DNA from: Acidihalobacter_A sp037381185
GTDB lineage: Bacteria; Pseudomonadota; Gammaproteobacteria; DSM-5130; Acidihalobacteraceae
Direction of reading: 5' to 3'
Length of the DNA: 64,000 bases
Assembly (NCBI RefSeq): GCF_037381185.1
Contig: NZ_JARRQY010000010.1
Location: 1 to 64,000, forward strand
Under the pieces are notes generated by a model, which worked only from the letters and a program-made list of their open reading frames with translations, did no database searches and was not told the DNA's origin. The position numbers and the translations under genes are program-made. This document shows positions 8,338 through 17,323 of this stretch, piece by piece (position 1 is the stretch's first letter; each line of letters opens with the position of its first letter).

Positions 8338-9876
8338 TCACTCAGCCTGTTTGATGGTTGCGTACGCGCTCAAGGCGCGGCTCCTGCTGGCGGCGAGATC
8401 GACGATGGGCTGCGGATAGTCCTGCCCCAGCCGCAGGCCGGCGCGTTGCAGGGTATGCGGTGGAGCCTCCCAGGGCGCGTGCAGGTCGCGATCCGGCAGG
8501 GCCCCGAGTTCGGGCAGCCAGCGGCGCAGATATCGGCCCTCGGGGTCGAACTTGCGGCTTTGCAGCACGGGATTGAAGACGCGGAAGTAGGGCGCGGCAT
8601 CCGCACCGCAGCCGGCCGTCCACTGCCAGCCCTGGGTGTTGTTGGCCAGGTCGGCGTCGAGCAGCGTGTCCCAGAACCACTGCGCTCCCTCCTGCCAGGG
8701 GATCAGCAGGTTCTTGGTGAGGAAGGACGCCGTGACCATGCGCACGCGGTTGTGCATCCAGCCCGTGTGCCAGAGTTCGCGCATGCCCGCGTCGACCAGC
8801 GGGATGCCGGTGCGGCCGCGGCGCCAGGCGTCGACGGCCTCGCGGGCCCCGCTGTCCCAGGGGAAGTGCGCGAAGCGTTCGTCCAGACTGTGTTGCGGGG
8901 TATGCGGGAAGTGGTACAGCAGATGGTGGGAGAACTCGCGCCAGCCGAGTTCGCGCATAAATCCTTCCAGGCCGGAGACGAGTCCTTCGCGCCCGGCAAT
9001 GGCTAGGCACTCCTGCACCATGGAAACGATCCGGCGCGGACTCAGTTCACCGAAGTGCAGATGCGGCGATACCCGCGAGGTGGAGCGTGTGCCCGGATGA
9101 TCGCGTCCGTCGGCGTAACTCGCGGCGGCGGTGTCCAGAAAGGTGTCCAGCATGTTCCGTGCGCCGGCTTCGCCGGGCTGCCAGTGTTCGCGGAAGCCCT
9201 TGTCCCAGGGAATGCGTGGCAGCAGTTCCAGGGATTCGAGCGCTGCGGATTCGGCACTGGCCAGCGTGAGCGAAGCCGGTGGCGGGCCCGCATCCTGCGG
9301 CAGCCCGAGCTGTAGGCAACTCTTCCAGAACGGCGTGAAAACCCTGTAGGGGCGCCCGTCCCGGGTGCTGACGCTCCAGGGTTCGAACAGCAGCGCGGCG
9401 TTGTGGCTGTGCGCGGCGATTCCCCTGTCGCGCAGCGTTCGCTTGACGAGGCTGTCGCGTTCGATGGCAGCCGGCTCGTAGAGGCGGTTCCAGTGTATTT
9501 CTCTGGCGCCGGTCTGCTCGGTAAGCCCGAGCAGCGTGGTGAGGCTGTCACCGGTGCTGACGATAAGACGCCCGCCGTAGCGTTGCAGGCTGTCGTCGAG
9601 CGCGGTCAGGCTGTGATGCAGCCACCAGCGCGAAGCGCCGCCGGGAGCCCACGGCCGCTCTTCGTCGGGGGCATGGATATAGACCGGCAGGATGCGCGCG
9701 CCGCTCCGGGCAGCGGCCTGCAGGGCGGGATTGTCGTCCAGACGCAGATCGCGCCTGAACCAGACGATGACGACAGGTGTCGATCCGCTGCGAATGGGGG
9801 CGGTTACGTTGGGCGGTCCGTTTCGTGTACTTGCCATGCGTGCAGGATAGCGGTTTGCAGCACTTTGTACGTTCAT
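8338..9876 (-). CDS. phrB: Cryptochrome/deoxyribodipyrimidine photolyase
   Basis: Up to 512 residues from 9876; the internal methionine of MASTRNGPP is an equally good start, since neither has a strong ribosome-binding site. The N-terminal photolyase domain begins VVIVWFRRDLRLDDNPAL. The C-terminal FAD-binding domain holds the family signature GWREFSHHLLYHFP, then TGIPLVDAGMRELWHTGWMHNRVRM and NTQGWQWTAGCGADAAPYFR, all typical of class I CPD photolyases with three tryptophans for electron transfer. It repairs UV pyrimidine dimers with blue light. It ends a minus-strand run of repair and stress genes, 69 bp from the peroxiredoxin start. Confidence 0.92.
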   Translation of the reverse strand: MNVQSAANRYPARMASTRNGPPNVTAPIRSGSTPVVIVWFRRDLRLDDNPALQAAARSGARILPVYIHAPDEERPWAPGGASRWWLHHSLTALDDSLQRYGGRLIVSTGDSLTTLLGLTEQTGAREIHWNRLYEPAAIERDSLVKRTLRDRGIAAHSHNAALLFEPWSVSTRDGRPYRVFTPFWKSCLQLGLPQDAGPPPASLTLASAESAALESLELLPRIPWDKGFREHWQPGEAGARNMLDTFLDTAAASYADGRDHPGTRSTSRVSPHLHFGELSPRRIVSMVQECLAIAGREGLVSGLEGFMRELGWREFSHHLLYHFPHTPQHSLDERFAHFPWDSGAREAVDAWRRGRTGIPLVDAGMRELWHTGWMHNRVRMVTASFLTKNLLIPWQEGAQWFWDTLLDADLANNTQGWQWTAGCGADAAPYFRVFNPVLQSRKFDPEGRYLRRWLPELGALPDRDLHAPWEAPPHTLQRAGLRLGQDYPQPIVDLAASRSRALSAYATIKQAE

Positions 9877-10053
9877 GGCCCGTGATGGATGGGAATTCCA
9901 GCCGGGCCGGGCCGTGGCTGCGGCACCGTCTTTACCGCATTCCGGCAGAAATCATCCACTGCCGGTGACAAACGCTAAACTCCTGAGGTCGCGCCGGCGA
10001 GGCGCTTTGCGGGTTTGATTCACGGCCGGGTGTCGCGGACAAAGAGGGGGTAT

Positions 10054-11512
10054 ATGACCGATTCGGATTCCAGGCCATACGATTACGTCATCGTCGGCGC
10101 CGGTACTGCCGGCTGTCTGCTTGCCAACCGGCTCAGCGCCGAGCCGTCGTTGCGGGTTCTGCTGTTGGAAGCCGGCGGACGCGACAATTATCTGTGGATT
10201 CACATCCCGGTCGGTTATCTCTTCACCATGAACAACCCGCGCACGGACTGGTGTTTCCGTACCGAGCCGGAAAAGGGACTGAATGGCCGTTGGCTGAACT
10301 ATCCGCGCGGGCGGGTACTCGGCGGCAGCAGCTCGATCAACGGCATGATCTACATGCGCGGCCAGGCGGCGGATTACGATCACTGGCGCGACCTGGGCAA
10401 TCCGGGCTGGGGCTGGGACGACGTGCTGCCGGAGTTCCTGAAGCACGAGGATCATGGCGTGCTGCGCGACGAATGGCACCGCCAGGGCGGTGAGTGGCGC
10501 GTGGAGCACCAGCGTCTGCGCTGGGATGTATTGGACGTGTTTCGTGCCGCGGCGGCGGAGGCCGGCATTCCCCCGGTCGAGGATTTCAATCGGGGAGACA
10601 ACGAGGGACGGGGAACAGCGGCAGGCGAGGGTGGCCGGTGAGCTGTTGCTGGCTGCCGGTGCCGTCGGTTCGCCGCATCTGCTGCAGGTTTCCGGCGTCG
10701 GGCCGGCCGCGCTGCTGCGCGAGAACGGTGTGGCGGTGGAGCGGGATCTGCCGGGCGTGGGTGAGAACCTGCAGGATCATCTGCAGATCCGCACGGTGTA
10801 CCGCGTGGAGGGAGCGGTCACGCTCAATCAACGCGCCAACAGCCTGTGGGGCAAGGCGGCGATGGGGCTGGAATATGCGCTGCGGCGGTCGGGACCGCTG
10901 TCGATGGCGCCCAGCCAGCTCGGCTGCTTCGCGCGCAGCGATGCCGGGCAGGCGAGGGCGAACCTCGAGTACCATGTGCAGCCGCTCAGTACCGACAAGC
11001 TCGGCGAGCCGCTGCATCCCTATCCGGCGATTACCGCCTCGGTCTGCAATCTGCGCCCCGAGAGCCGCGGGAGGGTCGTCATGCGCGGTCCGGATGCACG
11101 CGAGGCGCCGGCGATCGCGCCGAACTATCTGTCCACCGAGGGCGACCGCCGCGTGGCCGCGGACGCCATCCGGCTGACGCGGCGGATCTTTGCGACGCAG
11201 GCCATGGCCCGGTTCAACCCGGTGGAACTGCTGCCCGGGCCGGATTGCACGGATGAAGTGTCGTTGGCCCGTGCCGCCGGCGATATCGCCACGACCATCT
11301 TCCACCCGGTCGGAACCTGCGCGATGGGGCCGGATCCGGCCGCTGGGGCCGTGGTGGACGCCCGCCTGCGCGTGCACGGCGTAGCGGGACTGCGCGTGAT
11401 CGATGCCTCGATCATGCCGACGATCACCTCCGGCAATACGAACTCCCCTACGCTCATGATCGCGGAGAAGGCGGCGGGTATGATCCTGCAGGACAGGCGC
11501 GCTGCCGGCTGA
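10054..11512 (+). pseudogene. GMC-family FAD oxidoreductase with an internal deletion
   Basis: The ATG at 10054 follows AGAGGGGG. The first 187 or so residues are an intact GMC N-terminus: DYVIVGAGTAGCLLANRLS (FAD fold), then PRGRVLGGSSSINGMIYMRG (GMC signature 1), ending at FNRGDNEG. The frame then runs to a stop at 10639-10641. The C-terminal half continues in frame 2 from about 10610 (GELLLAAGAVGSPHLLQVSG, signature 2), through FHPVGTCAMG with the catalytic His and SGNTNSPTLMIAEKA, to 11512. Choline/alcohol dehydrogenase-type members carry about 70-80 residues between DNEG and the GELLLAAG strand; these are missing. A deletion with frameshift therefore inactivated the gene. Confidence 0.88.
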
Positions 11513-11577
11513 GTCTCGGAGGCGCTGACAAGGGCACCGGCGTGCTTTCGTAGCGCGGCGCACCGTACGACGGCAAT

Positions 11578-12723
11578 ATGAATTCTCTGGACAAGCCGGC
11601 CATGTGGCGGCTCGCGGCGGCGATCACGATCTCCGCCACCGTGTTTACCGCGATGCAGGGGCTGACGTACCCGCTGTTGGCACTGATCCTGGAGCGCCAG
11701 GGCGTGTCAGCCTGGCTGATCGGGGTCAATGCGGCGATGATGCCGCTCGGCGTGATCGTCGCCGCGCCGCTCACGCCCTATCTGATGCAGCGTCTGGGCG
11801 CTCTGCGTTTTGTGGTGTCCAGTCAGCTCGGTACGTTGCTCTGCCTGTTGCTCATCGGTGCTCAGCACGACGCTTGGCTGTGGCTGCCTCTGCGTTTCAT
11901 GATGGGGCTGTTTCTGGCGTCGCAGTTCGTGGTCACCGAGACCTGGATCAACCAGATCGCCAGCGATGCCTATCGCGGCCGCATCCTGGGTTTCTATGCC
12001 ACCGTGCTGTCGGCCGGCTTCGCTGCGGGACCGGCCATTCTGCTTGGCGTCGGCACGCAGGGTTGGGCGCCGTTCACCGCCGGAGCGGCGCTATTGCTGG
12101 GCGCGTTTCTGGTGTTGTGGTCGGTGCGCAGGGCCCTGCCGGCGGCGCGCAGCGAGCGGCCGATGTCGGTGTTCGCTTTCCTGCCCCTGGCGCCGTTGCT
12201 GTTGCTGGCGGTGGCTGCGGTGGCGTTCGCCGACGAAGGATCGATGTCGCTGCTGCCGATCTACGTCATCCAGCACGGCTATGGCGAACAAGTCGGTACT
12301 GCTGCGCTGATCGCGATGATTGCGGGCAGCGTGAGCATGCAGTACCCGATCGGTTGGCTGGCGGACCGTTTTTCGCGCCGACGTGTGATGCTCGGCTGCG
12401 CCCTGGTGGCGGCGGTCAGCGCCATGGTGCAGGGCATCGCCGTGGGCGTGCCCTGGTTGTTCTGGAGCGTGGTGTTCGTCTGGGGCGGGTCGTATTACGC
12501 CCTGCACGTGCTCAGCCTGATCCGACTCGGGGAGCGCTTCAGCGGCGCGGCCCTGATCGCCGGCAACAGCGCGATGGGAGCGATGTGGGGCGTCGGTGGC
12601 ATCGTCGGTCCACCGTTGCTGGGCGGTGCCATGTCCTCGTTCGGCCCGAACGGCTTGCCGGTCGTACTGGCGTTGTTGTTCGTCGCGATCGCGCTGGTAA
12701 TCGCCAGAAGCGGTTCCGAATAA
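11578..12723 (+). CDS. MFS transporter, 12-TM, substrate unknown
   Basis: 381 residues with about twelve hydrophobic segments and the MFS hallmark between TM2 and TM3 and again as GWLADRFSRRRVM near residue 263. It resembles the YcaD-like subgroup of small MFS permeases (ISATVFTAMQGLTYPLLALILE, FMMGLFLASQFVVTETWIN). Substrates of this subgroup are unknown. It lies 65 bp after the broken GMC oxidoreductase on the same strand, so the two may once have formed a transport-plus-oxidation pair. Confidence 0.8.
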   Translation: MNSLDKPAMWRLAAAITISATVFTAMQGLTYPLLALILERQGVSAWLIGVNAAMMPLGVIVAAPLTPYLMQRLGALRFVVSSQLGTLLCLLLIGAQHDAWLWLPLRFMMGLFLASQFVVTETWINQIASDAYRGRILGFYATVLSAGFAAGPAILLGVGTQGWAPFTAGAALLLGAFLVLWSVRRALPAARSERPMSVFAFLPLAPLLLLAVAAVAFADEGSMSLLPIYVIQHGYGEQVGTAALIAMIAGSVSMQYPIGWLADRFSRRRVMLGCALVAAVSAMVQGIAVGVPWLFWSVVFVWGGSYYALHVLSLIRLGERFSGAALIAGNSAMGAMWGVGGIVGPPLLGGAMSSFGPNGLPVVLALLFVAIALVIARSGSE

Positions 12724-12933
12724 GCGCTATCCGGCGCTGTCCTTGCTGTGCGGTAAGCAATCCGTTCGATCGTTCGGAACGCGGCAGCAAGCTGTTCCCC
12801 CGCGGGCAGAATCGATCGATCGCCTGACAGGGCGGGGCGCCATATCGCCGTGTCGACAAGACGCATGCGGTCGCATTGCCGCCAAAATCGAATACGCCCT
12901 CCGTACCCTCGATTGAGTAGGGTGCCTGCTATT
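12724..12933. other. Intergenic stretch without a recognisable gene
   Basis: Between the MFS gene and the first regulon promoter I see no coding frame with natural composition and no strong terminator. The composition shifts from GC-rich to AT-rich toward the operator at 12934. Confidence 0.5.
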
Positions 12934-13002
12934 CGTATAACAAAATAAATATCAAAAAGGGCATGAATTCGTATTTGTAGGTTATTGGTTTCCGCTCTAT
13001 AC
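12934..13002 (+). promoter_or_regulatory. LysR-type operator and promoter of the first sugar ABC operon
   Basis: An imperfect palindrome CGTATA-N10-TATCAA lies at 12934-12955. AGGTTATTG at 12979-12987 follows, then N8 and TCTAT at 12996-13000. The same layout with near-identical spacing occurs at 17093, 21080 and 24351. Read as a promoter, TTTGTA near 12974 is the -35 and TCTATA at 12996 the -10. This puts the palindrome at about -64, the usual recognition-site position for LysR activators. Confidence 0.65.
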
Positions 13003-13069
13003 CTTTGCGAACCGGCATTGCCGGGATGTTGCACCGAGGCGGACCGCGAGGTCCGGCACATCCAGACAA

Positions 13070-13870
13070 ATGTTTCGCGGTAAGGATATGGACAAAAACT
13101 ACAAACACATCATCCGCGCCGAGCGGCTCTGCGTTTCCTTCGGTAAGGTCCGTGCACTGAGCGATATCGATCTGGCGATCGGACGCAACGAGATCGTCGG
13201 CTTGATCGGCGACAACGGCGCCGGCAAGTCCACTCTGATCAAAGCGTTGACCGGTGTTATCCCGCCGACCTCGGGGCGCTTGTTCATTCGCGACGAAGCC
13301 GTAGATCTTCACAACTATTCGGTGAGCCGGGCGCACGCACTGCGCTTCGAGACCGTCTACCAGGAGAAGTCGCTCGGCGAGAAGCAGCCGCTGTGGCGCA
13401 ATTTCTTCGTCGGACGGCAGATCACGAACCGCTTCGGTTTCATCAACGTGCGGGAGCAGCGGCGGATAGCCAACGAGATCCTGCAGCGTCAACTGGGTTT
13501 CCGCGGTGTCGGCATCGATGCCGATTCGACCGTTTCGAAACTCTCGGGCGGCGAACGCCAGGGTATCGCGATCGGCCGCGCGATGTACTTCGATGCGGAT
13601 CTGATCATTCTCGACGAGCCGACCACGGCGCTGGCGATCAAGGAAGTGCGGAAGGTTCTGGACTTCGTCCGTTCGATAAAGGAGGCAGGGCGCGCGGCCA
13701 TCTACATCGAGCACAACCTGGCGCATGTGCATGCGCTCGCCGATCGGCTTCTGGTGCTCGACCGCGGCCGCATCGTGGCGGACATCCGCCCGGCCGACAT
13801 GAGCTTGCAGGATCTCACCACCTTTCTCATCGAGCAGCAGCAGTCGCGTGAAGTGGAGTCGGTCGCATGA
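13070..13870 (+). CDS. Sugar ABC importer ATPase, single-domain (importer 1)
   Basis: About 260 residues (ATG at 13070 or 13088; AAGGA sits too close to the second to decide). Carbohydrate-uptake (CUT2/ribose-type) ATPase with Walker A GDNGAGKST, signature LSGGERQ and Walker B LIILDEP, and with YQEKSLGEKQPLWRNFFVGR typical of RbsA/FrcA-like domains. Most RbsA/XylG/AraG homologues are double-length with two ATPase domains; this is the half-size FrcA-like form and would work as a homodimer. It is the first gene of an ATPase-permease-binding protein operon behind the LysR-type promoter at 12934. Confidence 0.85.
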   Translation: MFRGKDMDKNYKHIIRAERLCVSFGKVRALSDIDLAIGRNEIVGLIGDNGAGKSTLIKALTGVIPPTSGRLFIRDEAVDLHNYSVSRAHALRFETVYQEKSLGEKQPLWRNFFVGRQITNRFGFINVREQRRIANEILQRQLGFRGVGIDADSTVSKLSGGERQGIAIGRAMYFDADLIILDEPTTALAIKEVRKVLDFVRSIKEAGRAAIYIEHNLAHVHALADRLLVLDRGRIVADIRPADMSLQDLTTFLIEQQQSREVESVA

Positions 13871-14949
13871 GCGAAACAAAGGCTGGATATACGGACAGCC
13901 CCCGTGTGGCCGTCACGGCCGACGCTACGCCGTTGTGGCGGCGCTTCAAGCTGGAAAGTCTGCCGATCATCGTCGTGTTCTTCGTCCTGATCGGCGTGTA
14001 CATAACGTTTGCGCCAAGCGTCTTCCTGCGCTGGCCGATCTACAATTCCTTTCTGATTACCATTCCGCCGCTGATGGTGCTCTCGCTGGGCCTGACGCTC
14101 GTTATCGCCGCCGGTGAGATGGATCTCTCGTTTCCGGCCGTCATAACGCTTTCGGGATTTCTGTTCGCTTATTGCACCCTGCACCTAGGGTCGCCTTGGC
14201 TAGGGCTTCTGGCGGCCATCGCCGGCGGCGCGCTGGTCGGAGCGATCAACGGTTTCCTGGTGGCGGTCATCGGCATCCCCTCGATCATCATCACTATTGG
14301 CACTTCGTTTTTCTGGACTGGGGTGGCGACCGTGCTGTCGGGCGGCATGTCCTATGCCCTGCAGAACCTGGCCGAGAAGCCGATTGCGGCGATTTTCTCC
14401 GGTACGCTGTTCGGGATTCCGACCGAGGCGTTATGGGCGCTCGCCGTCGCAGTGGGCATTTGGTTCATCCTCAACCGCCACCGCTTCGGCGAGCATCTGC
14501 TGTTCATTGGCGATGCCCGGGAGGTTGCCCGCGTGGTCGGCATCAACACCACACGCGAGCGCGTCAAGCTGTTCACTCTGATGGGAGCGCTGGCCGGCTT
14601 CTCCAGCTTCCTGCTGACCATTCAGAACCTCAATTATTTCGCCACTCAGGGGCAGGGCATGCTGCTGTCCGCTCTGGCCGCCGTGTTCATCGGCGGCTCC
14701 TCGGTTTTCGGCGGCGCGGCCACGGTGGTCGGCAGTTTCTTCGGCGCCTTGATCATCGGCATGCTCAACGCCGGGATCGTGGCCACCGGCGTGGCCGGTT
14801 TCTGGGTCGAAGTGATTGTCGGCCTCGTGTTCGTGATCGCCGTCGTACTTCATACCGTGCTGGGCAGTCCGGGACGGATGAAGCAATTGCGCGCGCGTCT
14901 GTCGTTGGACGGCATGCTGCGCCGCGACAAAAACCACGCACGATGGTGA
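13867..14949 (+). CDS. Sugar ABC importer permease, RbsC/XylH family (importer 1)
   Basis: 360 residues overlapping the ATPase stop by 4 bp (ATGA). About ten hydrophobic segments and the family motif GLTLVIAAGEMDLSFPAVITLSG identify a CUT2-type monosaccharide permease. GGSSVFGGAATVVGSFFGALIIG is the usual C-terminal coupling region. It would carry the sugar released by the next gene's binding protein across the inner membrane. The N-terminal 30 residues are polar and cytoplasmic. Confidence 0.88.
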   Translation: MSETKAGYTDSPRVAVTADATPLWRRFKLESLPIIVVFFVLIGVYITFAPSVFLRWPIYNSFLITIPPLMVLSLGLTLVIAAGEMDLSFPAVITLSGFLFAYCTLHLGSPWLGLLAAIAGGALVGAINGFLVAVIGIPSIIITIGTSFFWTGVATVLSGGMSYALQNLAEKPIAAIFSGTLFGIPTEALWALAVAVGIWFILNRHRFGEHLLFIGDAREVARVVGINTTRERVKLFTLMGALAGFSSFLLTIQNLNYFATQGQGMLLSALAAVFIGGSSVFGGAATVVGSFFGALIIGMLNAGIVATGVAGFWVEVIVGLVFVIAVVLHTVLGSPGRMKQLRARLSLDGMLRRDKNHARW

Positions 14950-14964
14950 CAGGGAGAGAGCGAC

Positions 14965-15963
14965 ATGAAGTCAGTACATTCGATGACCTACGCGGTGGCC
15001 GTTGCAGCTGCGGCCGGCCTACTGGCGTTTGGTACGGCCCAGGCTTCGACTCAATTGGGGCATGGACTCAGGATGTATTTCCAGATGGGCGGTAGCCCTG
15101 GAGATGCATCGACGCTGCCGCGCGAGATCGGTGCCAAGGACGCTGCCCAGGCGCTGGGCGTGAAGCTGATTTCGCAGTATTCCAGCTGGCAGCCGCAAAA
15201 CATGATCAGCCAGTTCCGGCAGGCCATGGCGGCCAGTCCGGACTGCATCGAGATCATGGGGCATCCAGGCAATGCCGCATTCACACCGCTGGTGACGCAG
15301 GCGGAGAAGCAGGGCATCGTGGTGACCGCCGGCAACGTGCCGTTGCCCAAGCTGGAGGCGCGCTACCGGGCCAACGGCTTCGGCTATGCCGGAACCTATC
15401 TGTTCAAGGGCGGCGAGATCACCGCACAGTCCATGATCAAGGCCGGGCATCTGAAAAAGGGCGATGAGGCGCTGGTCTACGGCGTTTTCGCGGAGGGTAT
15501 CCGCGGGCAGTCGGCCAAAGGTGTGGTCCACGGTCTCGAAAAGGCCGGGCTCAAGGTCTTTAAGCTCAATATCACGGATGCGGTGAACAACAATCCCTCG
15601 CAGGCCGTGCCGACGCTGGTGGCGTTCATCGAGCGTCACCCGAACCTCAAGGCGATCGGCACGCAGCAGGGGCTGGTGACCTCGTTCATTCCCCAGGCGC
15701 TGAAGGAAGCCGGCAAGAAACCGGGCCAGATCACCGTCGGCGGTATCGACCTCGCGCCCTCGACGCTGGCCGGAGTCAAGGACGGCTATATCGCCGCGAC
15801 GCTGAATCAGCAGCTCTACCTGCAGGGTTTCATCCCGGTCCTGCAGTGCGTGCTCACCAAGCGTTACGGGCTCGAGGGGATGAACGTCAACACCGCCGCA
15901 GGCACCGATGCCAAGGCGATGATCGGCAAGCTCACGCCTCTCATCAAGAAGGGAATCTACTAA
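14965..15963 (+). CDS. Sugar ABC importer periplasmic binding protein (importer 1)
   Basis: 332 residues with a Sec signal peptide (cleavage likely after FGTAQA). Type I periplasmic binding fold (Peripla_BP_4): YFQMGGSPGD opens the mature domain, then KLISQYSSWQPQNMISQFRQ, IMGHPGN, and GGIDLAPSTLAGVKDGYIAATLNQQLYLQGF near the C-terminus. The last segment has a clear counterpart in the second importer's binding protein (GGFDLLPGTL, then FTIDQQPYLQGF), so the two are paralogues. It probably binds a pentose or hexose such as arabinose, xylose or galactose. A rho-independent terminator follows 20 bp after the stop. Confidence 0.87.
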   Translation: MKSVHSMTYAVAVAAAAGLLAFGTAQASTQLGHGLRMYFQMGGSPGDASTLPREIGAKDAAQALGVKLISQYSSWQPQNMISQFRQAMAASPDCIEIMGHPGNAAFTPLVTQAEKQGIVVTAGNVPLPKLEARYRANGFGYAGTYLFKGGEITAQSMIKAGHLKKGDEALVYGVFAEGIRGQSAKGVVHGLEKAGLKVFKLNITDAVNNNPSQAVPTLVAFIERHPNLKAIGTQQGLVTSFIPQALKEAGKKPGQITVGGIDLAPSTLAGVKDGYIAATLNQQLYLQGFIPVLQCVLTKRYGLEGMNVNTAAGTDAKAMIGKLTPLIKKGIY

Positions 15964-15982
15964 CTCTCCTCCACAGAACTGG

Positions 15983-16021
15983 GGTCGGCGCGGCGGTATG
16001 CCGGCGCCGACCTCCATTTTT
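15983..16021 (+). terminator. Rho-independent terminator after importer 1
   Basis: A perfect 9-bp stem GGTCGGCGC / GCGCCGACC (15983-15991 and 16004-16012) with a 12-base loop is followed by five T (16017-16021). It lies 20 bp after the binding protein gene. Confidence 0.8.
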
Positions 16022-16080
16022 GAGTCATGTGATTGCGGTCGGCATGCGATTTGCGCTGGCGTGGGATGGAGGAGGTCGGC

Positions 16081-17016
16081 TTGACGGTTCTGGGCAACAG
16101 GAAGGTCGGGCGTTACGAGGCGTATTCGCTGCGCGATGCGTCCGGCTGGGGGATCGAGGTGATGCCGGAGTTCGGCGCCCGTCTCAACGCCCTATGGCTG
16201 CGCGACGGCCCGCTATGCCTGAACGTCATCGACGGCCTGGACGGAGAGGAGGAGCCGCAAAAGAACCGGCCCTACTACAACGTGCTGCTGTTTCCCTTCG
16301 TCAACCGCCTGGCATCCGGACGCTACAGCCACGGGCAGCGCAGTTACCGCTTTCCGATCAACGAGCCGGCCAGGGACAACGCACTGCACGGATTTCTGTT
16401 CGATGCGCCGTTTCGCATCGTTCATGCCAAGGCCGACGCCGACGAGGTGTCGTTGGCCTTGTCTCATGAGTACGCCGGAGACCGGGTCCATTACCCGTTC
16501 CCTTTTCTCATCGACGTTACTTACCGCGTGCGCCGTCGGCGGTTCACGCTGGAATTGATCTTGCGCAACACCGGGCCGGACGCCGCTCCGGTCGCCGTCG
16601 GCTGGCATCCCTATTTCACGCTGGGCTGTCCGGTGGACGCGCTGCGTCTCAAGGCGCCGACGGCCGAACGAATCGAGGTCGACGAGGAGCGCCTGTTGCC
16701 GACCGGAGACGTGCAGGCCGACGCCGAGTTCGCTGCGGGCAGGCAAATCGGGCGGGAACATCTGGACAGCTGTTTCGTGTTGTCGCGAGATGCGCCGCCG
16801 ATGATCCGGATGGAGTCACCGGAGGCGTGCTTGAGCGTGATTCCGGACGAGTCGCTGGGTTACCTGCAGCTGTTTACCCCGCCGCACAGACGTTCGCTGG
16901 CCGTCGAGCCGATGAGCGCGAACATCGATGCCTTCAACAATGGCTCGGGACTGATGGTCCTGCCGTCCGGCGCCCGTTTTTCCACTTCGGTCGAGGTGTT
17001 GCTCGATCGTATTTGA
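16081..17016 (+). CDS. Aldose 1-epimerase
   Basis: 311 residues from a TTG at 16081, placed 5 bp after a strong GGAGGAGG; the ATG at 16066 would put that site inside the gene. It interconverts alpha and beta anomers of free aldoses. The galactose mutarotase fold is shown by GIEVMPEFGARLNAL, FPFVNRLASGRYS, NALHGFLFDAPF (catalytic His region), VGWHPYFTLG (second His) and the C-terminal AVEPMSANIDAFNNG. It follows the importer 1 terminator and precedes the importer 2 promoter. It would supply the anomer used by the aldose 1-dehydrogenase encoded at 20286-21068. No separate promoter was seen, so read-through is possible. Confidence 0.85.
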   Translation: MTVLGNRKVGRYEAYSLRDASGWGIEVMPEFGARLNALWLRDGPLCLNVIDGLDGEEEPQKNRPYYNVLLFPFVNRLASGRYSHGQRSYRFPINEPARDNALHGFLFDAPFRIVHAKADADEVSLALSHEYAGDRVHYPFPFLIDVTYRVRRRRFTLELILRNTGPDAAPVAVGWHPYFTLGCPVDALRLKAPTAERIEVDEERLLPTGDVQADAEFAAGRQIGREHLDSCFVLSRDAPPMIRMESPEACLSVIPDESLGYLQLFTPPHRRSLAVEPMSANIDAFNNGSGLMVLPSGARFSTSVEVLLDRI

Positions 17017-17092
17017 ATCCCGTGAGGAGGCCGTTGGGATTTCCGGAGTTTGTGGGGTACGCGTGGTTTTGGGGGCGGTGTTGAACGGTATA

Positions 17093-17159
17093 TGTATATA
17101 CAAATTGTTATCTTTAAGTCTTTAAATAATATTTGAAGGTTATTGAAAAGCCTTCTATA
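17093..17159 (+). promoter_or_regulatory. LysR-type operator and promoter of the second sugar ABC operon
   Basis: TGTATA-N10-TATCTT at 17093-17114, then AGGTTATTG at 17137-17145, N8 and TCTAT at 17154-17158. The element matches the other three sites in the window except that the gap from palindrome to core is one base shorter. TTTGAA at 17132 and TCTATA at 17154 serve as -35 and -10. The inner ten bases (tacaaattgt) differ from those at 21086-21095 by one base. Confidence 0.68.
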
Positions 17160-17323
17160 GCTTTACATAGCGGTGCTCTTTGCGAGTTCGTTCGCCTAGG
17201 GGGCTGCGCGAGGAGGGAGTTGCGCGAGTGGCCGGGTAGACGCTGTCGGCGTCGCGGTATATGCCCGCAGACTCCGCATAAAACCAGCGTATCAGCATGG
17301 ATACGACAATGAGGAGGAATGAG

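Noticed and set aside
9952..10509. Long minus-strand frame opposite the GMC oxidoreductase gene
   Set aside because: The plus strand carries unmistakable GMC motifs over the same bases, so the opposite frame is a shadow.
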